In this document: piece after piece, positions 17,552 to 25,600 of the stretch
Numbering within the stretch: position 1 is the first letter of the stretch
Layout of the letters: each line of letters opens with the position of its first letter
Assembly (NCBI RefSeq): GCF_004362215.1
Contig: NZ_SNWR01000001.1
Span: forward strand, 2,916,001 to 2,980,000
From: Paractinoplanes brasiliensis
GTDB taxonomy: Bacteria; Actinomycetota; Actinomycetes; Mycobacteriales; Micromonosporaceae
DNA: 64,000 bases
Direction of reading: 5' to 3'
The notes under the pieces: model-generated
Told to the model about the DNA's origin: nothing
The model's database searches: none
The model's input: only the letters and a program-made list of their open reading frames with translations
Made by a program: the position numbers and the translations under genes

Positions 17552-18626
17552 TCACGTTCGTTCCGTTCCGCCGTCGGCCGGATCGTCGAATGGCGGCTCA
17601 AACTCATCCATATCTGAGAAAGCCGCCTCGTCCCAACTCCGGTGGCGAAACTTGCCGGGGCCCGGAAAATAGAAGTCTCGGGATTCGCGGGCCGCCGCAA
17701 ACGCCTCGATGCCGGGATACGGCATCGCCAACTCTCGCTCGTCAGTCGAGTATTCGGGAACGACGGTCGTGGTCCCTAACCCCTTGTGGAACATGAATCA
17801 GCAACTTGCCTTGCATCACCCTAAATTGACCGTCTACCTCGGTTCGGACCTCATCAAAGACGAAGTTGGCCGCGCGCGTTAGCTCCACTACCAGATCACC
17901 AACCGTGCGCGTCTCGCCCTCGAATAGCGCCAGAGCGCGGCGGTACAGCGACGGATCCCATACATCAATCTCGTGGTGATACTTGCGGACGATTAGATCG
18001 TCTCCGTCAACATGGCCGATGTAAGAGAAGTACCTATAGAAGTCACCGTGGATCCTTAGGTAGTTCTTCATGGCTTTCTTGGTGCCAGGGAACGATTCCG
18101 GCCAGTATCTCGCCAAAAGCCACTCACCGGATGACCGGAGCCTACTAAACCGATCCATACTAATGCGCGGCTGAACGTCGAGCATCCAGCCTGTCCAAAC
18201 GGGCCAATCATCAAAGTCAACGCGCGTGGCCCACTCGTCGACGAGTGTGGACATGTTCTGTCGCGTGATGCCGTGCTCTGTCTTGGCTTGGCCAGCCGAC
18301 ACCAACGCCTCGTGTTCACGCTTCATCTTGTGGAGGTATTCCGCCGAGTAGTGGGCACCTTCTTCTTTGTCGACAAACGTATGGTGCGTCGGGCATAGAA
18401 GAACGATGTTCCCATAAGAGTTGCGTTCCGACAATGGCATGTTTGGATCGGCGCGCGGTCCGTCATCAGCCTCGGAGATGATGTGCGCCTCCTCTCCGAT
18501 GATTAAGCCGTGTGGAGCCGTCCCGACGTTGCCCGCCACAACTTCCTGACGGCACGCGGGCCATGCACACTGGTTGCCTGCCCGCGACCAAAGCCGCTTA
18601 CGGTCCGCATCGGTCATCTTCGCCAC
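17552..18626 (-). pseudogene. HNH endonuclease with probable frameshift in C-terminal part
   Basis: The main frame (18626 to 17742, 294 codons) starts MAKMTDADRKRLWSRAGNQC. It has the HNH core: CAWPAC zinc-like pair, EEAHIISEADDGPRADPNM (first His), NSYGNIVLLCPTHHTFVD (Asn and final His). The last 20 residues are off-style. A second frame from 17794 to 17552 reads TTTVVPEYSTDEREL and AMPYPGIEAFAAARESRDFY, a plausible native tail. The frames overlap by about 53 nt, and a one-base change near 17790-17800 would join them after MQGKLL. The nuclease core is intact, so the truncated protein may still work. Separate genes are a less likely reading. Confidence 0.7.
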
Positions 18627-19145
18627 GGGTAGAGGCTACGCGGCGGGTACGTAACGCGGCGCGATCAACATCGGACTGAGATTAAGAGGACGGCTGACGC
18701 TGCCGATGCGGTTGCTTGTTGTGCGGACCGAGGTCAGGCATTGGCCCCGAGACGCAACCAAGAGCAGCCACTACGCCCGACAAGCCCTCACGGAAACCTG
18801 AAACGGACCTCCTGCTGGGGCACTAGACCCGTGCGGCAAGGCCGACCCCTCACCCGGAAGAGGACAGAGGTGCGGGGCAGCGTGCCAGTACCGCCGCCGA
18901 GCAGGCGATCGAGAAGGCGCCGAAGAGGCAGCCTCAGCCAAGGTCATCAGCCTTCGCCATTTGTCACCTCCCGGGATCGACCTATTGGATCAAGCCAATA
19001 TCAGAAGCGGAAGTCATCGGGTTCGCGTACCGAGAAAGATCGAATCGCGGCTACCATCAAGATCGCTTATCCGGACCGCGGCGCGGCCGTGAGCTAATTG
19101 CACCGACCAGATACAATGGCTCGCCCTGCGAATGAATGGATCTCC
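18627..19145. other. Gene-free stretch, 519 bp
   Basis: Divergent spacer between the HNH gene and the anchored hypothetical gene. Frames here translate to Arg/Ser-rich sequence without family character. It should contain both promoters. No repeat or RNA gene seen. Confidence 0.4.
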
Positions 19146-19709
19146 ATGCCAAGCAACACGGTCAAAGTGGCCATGGTTACCACTGCCGGAGTCATCATCG
19201 TTGCGGCGATTACCGGCGGCTTCATATACCTTGGACAGAAGGAAGATGTCGCGAAGGCCAAGCCCCAGGTCACGGCCTCCGCGACATCGAGCGCTGCGCC
19301 TGCGGGCGGCCAGCCCGCCAGTGGTGGCACCTTGGAGCTAGTACTTCCCGGAAACGGCATATTGCCCTGGACCCACTACTTTGAGGTCCAAGTAAAGAAC
19401 GTGTCGAAGCAGCCATTCGACGAGGTTCAGGTGGGTGTACACAACAAGCAAGACAAACGCGACAATTGGAACTTTTACAATTGCAATGCCACGTCAATGC
19501 CGACAGAATTTCTGTGCCCGGAAGTCGTCGCAGGCGATTACAAGGACCCCAAGTCCAAGGGGCCATGGGTGATCGCTGCTGTCGTTGTTGACCCTGACGG
19601 AAAGAAAATCATCACCGACAATAGGCCCGCCCTTGCTGCACCTAACCTCCTGGATAGGTTCGGTTCCACCGTCAAAGCCTCTGGCGCCCGGGACGCGCGG
19701 CGTGAATAG
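19146..19709 (+). CDS. Membrane-anchored exported hypothetical protein
   Basis: 187 residues from ATG 19146 (MPSNTVKVAMVTTAGVIIV). One N-terminal helix (VAMVTTAGVIIVAAITGGFIYLG) is followed by an Ala/Ser/Pro linker and an extracellular domain of about 110 residues with two Cys (YNCNATSMPTEFLC). The domain FEVQVKNVSKQPFDEVQVGV resembles an immunoglobulin-like fold of the kind seen in FxLYD-type proteins. In-frame ATGs at 19098 and 19116 exist, but the leader they add is less plausible. Function unknown. Confidence 0.7.
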   Translation: MPSNTVKVAMVTTAGVIIVAAITGGFIYLGQKEDVAKAKPQVTASATSSAAPAGGQPASGGTLELVLPGNGILPWTHYFEVQVKNVSKQPFDEVQVGVHNKQDKRDNWNFYNCNATSMPTEFLCPEVVAGDYKDPKSKGPWVIAAVVVDPDGKKIITDNRPALAAPNLLDRFGSTVKASGARDARRE

Positions 19710-19863
19710 GGCTCATTATGCCACGACACCCTAAGAGGGCATCTGATCCTCTAAAGGCTTGAGATTCACAGCGATACGCCAATGGTCACAAAAGCTAACG
19801 CCCCGCGGTGCCGGAGAGAGTTGTGACGCTCCGGGGCGCACCCTTGCACCCGCTGGGCCGGGC

Positions 19864-20156
19864 CAGGTCGACCCGGACCTGCTGATCGTGTGGATCAGCC
19901 GCCATGTCGCCTCGGACGCGTTGCCGCTCCGCAATACCGTCATCGCGTTCCGGCTCGACGGGCCCCGGCTCGGACAGCTGTGGCTCGTCCTGGAACGTTC
20001 CGGCGTATCGATATGCCATGCCGATCCCGGCTTTGACCGGGCAAGGTCCACGGCCAAGTGGCGGCGCTCTACCGCGTCTGCACGGGTCGCTGCGACCTCA
20101 ACGAAGAAGTCGCCGCGGGACAACTCGTCCTGGCCCGCAACCGGACGTTGATCTGA
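19864..20156 (+). pseudogene. HxlR-type regulator, C-terminal fragment with frameshift
   Basis: The first frame reads DPDLLIVWISRHVASDALPL and then FRLDGPRLGQLWLVLERSGV and ICHADPGFD. This matches the SCP2-like C-terminal domain found after the winged helix in some actinobacterial HxlR-family regulators. After DPGFD the reading shifts near 20035: the continuation KVHGQVAALYRVCTGRCDLN and EEVAAGQLVLARNRTLI-stop lies in another frame. One base is missing. No winged-helix part exists upstream, so this is a 5'-truncated, frameshifted relic. Confidence 0.65.
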
Positions 20157-20826
20157 GCCTTCCCCGCCTGGTTCACCTGGAGAAATTTCTCACCGACCGT
20201 CCGCGCTGCCAGAGCAGCAGCATAATCGCAGAACCGAAACACAACTCCATCTAATTCGCTGGCATCTATTTATTAACTTACTATCATCGGCAGATCCGGA
20301 TGGGGGCAAGGGCGACGTCGGCCACTCTACGCAGTCGTTTTCTGCGTTGTCGTCGGCTCCAGCCCGACGCCAGGATGTCTTGGCAGGGGGCTGGGATCGC
20401 CGAGGTCCACTAGCAAGAGCCAAAGGTTCTGAGATGCGGGTGACACTGCGTGGAAGCCACGCGCCGGGCACCTCGTGCGCGAGGTGCCCGGCGACGCTGC
20501 CGCAGGAGGCGCACCCGCGGTACCGGTGGCCCGAACCATCGCGTGACCCCGCGCGAACATCAAGTCGACCGCCGAAGACGATTCTCCAGCTCAAGGTCGC
20601 CACGAGTGCTCCGGACGTGCTCGGGGAGGGAATAGCACCCGACGTCAGCGCTGGGCACCCATGGTCACCGCCGGGCACGGCAGGTCGCGTGTGCCCGGGG
20701 TTTGCTCCGGACGCGCTCCGACCAGCGACGGAACCCCCACCGGGCGACCAACTGGCACCGGTGGGCATCCGATGGGACGCCCGGGCACTCCCGGGAACGC
20801 CCTGGTAGGTACGATATGGGCCGCAG
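20157..20826. other. Gene-free stretch upstream of tRNA-Arg, 670 bp
   Basis: No open frame with coding character. It contains a perfect 14-bp hairpin (listed separately), two copies of GCTCCGGACG near 20608 and 20702, and a possible -10 box TACGAT at 20810-20815, 11 nt before the tRNA. Its position next to a tRNA and the decayed region to its left make it the likely edge of the accessory block. Confidence 0.45.
20462..20493. terminator. Perfect 14-bp GC-rich hairpin
   Basis: CGCCGGGCACCTCG at 20462-20475 and its exact complement at 20480-20493 flank a TGCG loop. No gene ends immediately beside it. It may be an orphan terminator or a DNA structure left by a mobile element. Confidence 0.45.
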
Positions 20827-20902
20827 GCCCTCGTAGCTCAGGGGATAGAGCATCGGTTTCCTAAACCGTGTGTCGTAGGTTCGATTCCTACCGGGGGCAC
20901 CA
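20827..20902 (+). tRNA. tRNA-Arg (anticodon CCT)
   Basis: 76 nt with CCA encoded. The acceptor arms GCCCTCG and CGGGGGC pair with one G-U, followed by A-CCA. The D-arm TAGCTCAGGGGATAGAG is standard, the anticodon loop TTCCTAA gives CCT, and the T-arm GTAGGTTCGATTCCTAC is canonical. The top pair of the anticodon stem is T-T. Such tRNAs are frequent integration targets. A second copy of its 3' end was not found in the window. Confidence 0.95.
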
Positions 20903-20917
20903 AGTCATGATGGGTTC

Positions 20918-21502
20918 ATGCAACCCGGCCGCAACCGCGATCGTCATCGGGGTGTGAGACGAGACAGCGGCTCGGGCGCGACCGAGCGAGACGAGCAGTT
21001 CCACGCGTTTGTGGTCAGTCGGCGACCTCGCCTTCTGCACACGGCGACCCTGCTGACGGCGGGTGACACCCACCTGGCCGAGGATCTCGTTCAGGCGGCG
21101 CTGACCAAGCTCTATGTGGCTTGGCCGGCGTTCAAGCGGGCGGACAACCCGGACGGGTATGTGCGTCGCGTGCTGGTCAACGCGTTGATTGATGAGAAGC
21201 GGCGGATCTGGCGGCGCCGGGAGCAGACCATGGCTGTGCTTCCCGACGTCGCCGGGGATACGCCTTCCGGCGCTGGCCCCGCCGGTGAGGCCGTGAAGCA
21301 GGCGCTTCGCGAGCTGCCGCCCCGGATGCGGGCGGCGGTTGTGTTCCGGTACTTCTACGACCTCGATGTGGCGGCGACGGCGGACGCGCTGAGCTGCTCG
21401 GAGGGCAACGTCAAGAGTCAGACCGCCCGGGGTCTGGATCGTCTCCGTGCCGCGCTGCACCAGGCGCAACCCACTTTTCTCAGCCAGGGAGCCACCCCAT
21501 GA
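20918..21502 (+). CDS. SigE-family RNA polymerase sigma factor
   Basis: 194 residues. Region 2 shows FHAFVVSRRPRLLHTATLLT and AEDLVQAALTKLYVAWPAF, as in the actinobacterial SigE (TIGR02983-type) group. Region 4 shows LRELPPRMRAAVVFRYFYDL, then AATADALSCSEGNVKSQTAR with its helix-turn-helix. The start at 20918 lies 15 nt past the tRNA; an internal GTG near 20956 is also possible because the first 25 residues are unstructured. The downstream membrane-protein gene overlaps its stop by 4 nt, the layout of a sigma factor with its regulator. Confidence 0.9.
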   Translation: MQPGRNRDRHRGVRRDSGSGATERDEQFHAFVVSRRPRLLHTATLLTAGDTHLAEDLVQAALTKLYVAWPAFKRADNPDGYVRRVLVNALIDEKRRIWRRREQTMAVLPDVAGDTPSGAGPAGEAVKQALRELPPRMRAAVVFRYFYDLDVAATADALSCSEGNVKSQTARGLDRLRAALHQAQPTFLSQGATP

Positions 21503-22146
21503 ACGACCTGCGTGACCACTTCGAGGAGATTGCCGGGCCGATGCACGCCGTTGACAGCAAGCAGGTCGAGGCCGACCTGACCCGTGGCCGCCGGGCGCTG
21601 CGCCGCCGCCGTACGGTGCAGGCCGTGGCCGGGTCGGCGTTCGGTGTTGCCGCGCTGGCCGCCGCGATCGCGGTCGCCACCAGCAGCACGGAGGCGCCGA
21701 GCGAGCGGGTCACCGCCGGTGCGCCGGCCGTGCAGCTTGTCGCGTACCAGGGTGAGCAGCCCAAGGGTTTCACCGTCGACAAGGTGCCCGACGGCTGGTA
21801 CATCCAGGCCAGCGAACAGGGTTACCTGACGGTGGCCCCGAAGGGCGCCGGCACCGACGACTCGTTCGTCGGCAAGATCGCCATCATGCTCGAGTCGAAG
21901 GACCAGAGCGGTCCCGGCCGTGAGGGCAAGACGGTCAAGGTCGGCGACACCGAGGGTCTCCTCGTCGAGAGCCTGAGCGAGCCGGACGCCTCCGGTGACC
22001 GCGGCTCCTCGCTCTGGATCAAGCAGCCGTCGGGCGTCTACCTGATCGTCCAGGTCTGGCAGGGCCTGGGCCTGACCGAAGCCCAGATCGTGGAGCTGGC
22101 CGCCGGGGTGCACGTGCACAAGGACGCCGTTCAGGGCGTCGGCTGA
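21499..22146 (+). CDS. Membrane protein coupled to SigE-family sigma factor (putative anti-sigma)
   Basis: 215 residues. A short cytosolic N-terminus (MNDLRDHFEEIAGPMHAVDS and an Arg-rich stretch) is followed by one membrane helix near 40-62 (AVAGSAFGVAALAAAIAVAT) and an extracellular domain of about 150 residues. Its ATG overlaps the sigma stop by 4 nt. This arrangement is recurrent for SigE-group sigma factors in actinomycetes, and the encoded protein is presumed to hold or release the sigma factor in response to an envelope signal. No classical zinc-binding anti-sigma motif is present, so the role is inferred from context. Confidence 0.7.
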   Translation: MNDLRDHFEEIAGPMHAVDSKQVEADLTRGRRALRRRRTVQAVAGSAFGVAALAAAIAVATSSTEAPSERVTAGAPAVQLVAYQGEQPKGFTVDKVPDGWYIQASEQGYLTVAPKGAGTDDSFVGKIAIMLESKDQSGPGREGKTVKVGDTEGLLVESLSEPDASGDRGSSLWIKQPSGVYLIVQVWQGLGLTEAQIVELAAGVHVHKDAVQGVG

Positions 22147-22181
22147 CCCCCAAGCACCCCAAGCACCCCAAGCACCCCGAC

Positions 22182-22219
22182 CACTACGGCTACCGCTGAC
22201 TGCTGCGGTAGCCGTAGTG
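22182..22219. terminator. Bidirectional terminator, 15-bp perfect stem
   Basis: CACTACGGCTACCGC at 22182-22196 pairs perfectly with 22205-22219 around an 8-nt loop. It lies between the convergent sigma-operon and immunity genes and overlaps the last codons of the latter. Three AGCACCCCA repeats precede it. Confidence 0.8.
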
Positions 22220-22618
22220 CGTTCGCAGGTCGCGGACCAGTTCCTCACCCGCGTACGCCGGGAAGTGTTGCCAGTACCAGGCGTCGCCGTCGTCGAGGCC
22301 CGGCCGGTCGATGCCGGCACGCTGCTCCAGGTCGAGGCAGGAACGGAACGTGACGTCGGCGCGGGCGACGCCGGCCACGAAGTCGACCATCTCGGGGTGA
22401 CGCAGGAGTTCCCGGCCGCACATCACCTGCTGGATGACGCTGCGCACCCCGAGCCGCCCGTAGTACTCCTCGATCGTGCCCTGGTAGGAGGCCACGCAGG
22501 CGTCGGCGAAGCCGGACCACAGGGCCAGCAGCGACTCGGGGGTGTGCGTGCGGTGGCGGATGCCGGCCGCCCGTACGGTCGCGGCGAAGGCAACCGCGAA
22601 GTCACCTTCGCCGCTCAA
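22190..22618 (-). CDS. Candidate immunity protein for the HINT toxin
   Basis: 142 residues, soluble and acidic, opening MSGEGDFAVAFAATVRAAGI and mostly helical. It starts 13 nt after the stop of the large polymorphic-toxin gene on the same strand. Immediately downstream of the toxin C-terminus is the position where the cognate immunity gene is normally found. No family recognised (not SUKH-like by eye). The immunity role is inferred from position only. Confidence 0.65.
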   Translation of the reverse strand: MSGEGDFAVAFAATVRAAGIRHRTHTPESLLALWSGFADACVASYQGTIEEYYGRLGVRSVIQQVMCGRELLRHPEMVDFVAGVARADVTFRSCLDLEQRAGIDRPGLDDGDAWYWQHFPAYAGEELVRDLRTHYGYRSSQR

Positions 22619-22631
22619 GGTCGAGCTCCTG

Positions 22632-25600
22632 TCAATAGTTCACGGGGACCCCGGGCATCCCGTCGAACGAGTTTATGCCACCTTCGAGGATGTAGTAGGT
22701 GTCGATCCCGTTGGGGTAGGTGACCGCGAACTCACCGGTTTCCGGGTCGTAGAAGTACGACTTCCCGGTCACCGAGTCCTTCTTGTGCTTGACCCCCGGG
22801 CGATATCCGTCGCACGTGCAGGCCAGGTCGAGGGCGGCTTCCCGATACTCGATCTCGCTCTCGAAGCCCATCTCCGCGCCGTGCTTCTCGTAGTGCTCGT
22901 TCAACCGTTTCGGGCTGGTCCACGAGTCGGCGCCACATCCCGCGTTGTGCACCAGCAGCGAGGTCGAACCGGCCAGCACGTAGTACGTGTGCAGGTCGGC
23001 GACGGTCAGGTTGTGAACCCGTACGTAGTCCTTGTGATGCCGTACGGCCGAAACCTGCACCGCTGTTCCGGCGCTGGTCCGCAGCCACTGACCCGCTGAC
23101 AGTTCCGCCGCGTCGACCCATTCGGCGAGCGCGGGCACCCAGAACGGGTGGTTGCCGGTCGCGGTGATGGTGCCGGTGGTGACCGTGACGTCGACAAGGT
23201 CCTTGTCCCCGGCTCCGACGATCGTCTCGGTCACCGGCTTGGCCACGGTGGCGCCGGTGGCCGGGTCGGTGGCCAGCACCTCGTCGCCGACGCGCAGGTC
23301 CTCGATGGGCCGGCTTCCGCCGCTGGCCAGCAGCACCGGGGTGCCGGGCAGGAAGCTGTTCTTCTTGGGCGTGAACGGGCAGGCCGCGTTCTTCAGCTTG
23401 TCCTTGGCCTTGTCGATCAGGCCGTCGACCTTCTTGCGGGCGTCGTTGACCCGGTCGAGGAACTTGGCGATCTTCGGCAGGAGCCGGGCCAGGTCGGCGG
23501 TGGCGCCGAGGATCTTGCCGACCGGCAGGAGGCCGACCAGCGTCCACAGGCAGGCCTCGATGTTGCCTTCCATGAAGCACTTCTTGATGTCGCCCAGACC
23601 CGACAGGTCCATGAACAGGTCGTAGGCGTTCTCCTTGAGGAAGTCGAGGATGCCCTGCGCGGAGAGCTCCTGCGCCGCGCGCAGCTCCTCGAGCTCCTCC
23701 GGGGTGAGGAACTGGAGCAGCTCCGGGTCGACCGGCGCCGACCCGCCGTCCGACGCGAGCGCTTCCGCGTTCTTCCGGCGTTCGGCCTCCTCGGCACGGG
23801 CCGCCGCCTGCTCGGCCGCGACCGCGCTTTCGAGGGCCTTCCCGGCCGCGGTCGCGGCGCTGTCGGCGTGCCGTTGCGCGCTTTCGGCCGCTGTCTGGGC
23901 CTTGGCCGCGTCGGCTTCGGCCCGGTCGGCGGCGCCGCGGGCGGCGGCCGCGTCGTTCTCGGCGGCGGTGGCCGCACGGCCGGCCGCGTCGGCGTCGTCC
24001 TGCGCGGCCTGGGCGCTGCGTTCCGCGATCGCCGCGTCGCTGGCGGCCTCGTTGGCAGCCTTGCGAGCGGCGGCGGCGTCGGCCTTGGCCTGCGCGTCGG
24101 CGCGGGCGGCACTGGCGGCGGCGGCTCGGGCGGCGGCGCCGTCGGCGGCTGCCTGCGCGGCTGCCTCCTTGGCCTCGGCGGCCGAGCGTGCCGCGTCGGC
24201 GGCGGATCGGGCCGCCTGCGCCGCGGCCGTGTAGGCCGGCTTGACCTGTTCCTGCGCCCGTTCGGCAGCCGCCTCGGCCTGCTGCGCCGCGGTGACGGCC
24301 TCGGCCGCGCGGGCCTTGGCCGCCGCGGCCTGTTCGGCCCCGATCACCTTGGCCTGCTCCGCGACGAGCTGAACGAAGTCGGCGTCGATGTCGGCGCCGG
24401 CGAACGGGTTGACCATGCCGATCGCGGTGTTGGCCGGTTCGGCGATCCCCGCCGCCGAGGTGCGCGCCGCGGCCGCCGCGCTGACGGCGATCTCGGCCTG
24501 CGCGGCCGCGGCCACCGACTCGGTGACGGCCGCGTCGGCTTCGTTCTTCGTGCGGTCGGCGGCCCAGAGCGACCGCATCGCCTCGTCGGCAGCCTGCAGG
24601 GCGAGCCGGTCCGCCGTCCGCGCGGCCTCGGCCGCCTTCGCCTCCTGCGCGGTGGCTACCGCGGCCTGCGCGTCGGCGCGCATCCGCGCCGCGTGGGTGG
24701 CTTTCGCTGTGGCTTCGGCCTTGTCGGCCGCGGCGTCCGCGGCGTCGGCGGCGGCTCGCGCCTTCTGCGCGGCTGCCCAGGCCCGTTGCGCGGCTTGCTG
24801 GGCCTGTGTCGCGGCGGCGCGGGCGTTGGCCGCCGCCCCGGACGCGGTGTTGGCCGACCCGCGCGCCGACCGGGCCGCGGTGCCGGCCACGCCGGCCTGC
24901 CGGTCGGCCTCGTCGGCCTGGCGCTGTGCCTCCTCCTTCTGCTCGCCGCTGCCGGTGGCGGCGGCGCGGGACCGCAGCGCCGCGGCCTTGGCCTTGGCCG
25001 TCTGCTCGGCCCGCTCGGCGGCGATGGCCTCGTCACGGGCCCGGCGGGCGGTGCCCTCGTACTCCCAGGCCTTGTCGTCGGCCCGGCCCGCTGCGCTGTC
25101 AGCGGCCTCGGCCTTGACCCGGGCGCCCCGGGCCACACCGGCCTGCGCTTCGGCGTTGGCGCGCGCCGACCGGGCGATGGCGGCCTGCTGCTCGGCCTCG
25201 GCGCGGTGCCGGGCGGCGTTGGCCCGCTCGGCCTCGGCGATCTGCCGCTGCCGCTTGGCCTCGGCCGCCTGCGCCTCGGCGGTCTCGCGGTGCCGGCGGG
25301 TCTTCTCGGCCTCGGCCCACGCCTTGGCCTCGGCCGCCTCGGCCTGCTCACGGGCCTTCTTCACCCGAGCGGCGGCGGTCTTGGCCGCTGCTGCCTGCTT
25401 GGCGGCGGCCGCGGCGAGCTTGGCCGCCGACCGGGCGTGCTGCTCGGCGTGCTCACGCCACTTGACCGCCTGGGCGGCGTGCGCCTCGGCCTGCTGCTGG
25501 GCGCCCTGGGCGTTGTTGGTCGCGATCGTCGCGTCGACCGCGTACGCCGCCGTCTGCGTCGCCCCGGCAGCGGCCGTCGCCGCCTCGTGCATGCCCTGGG

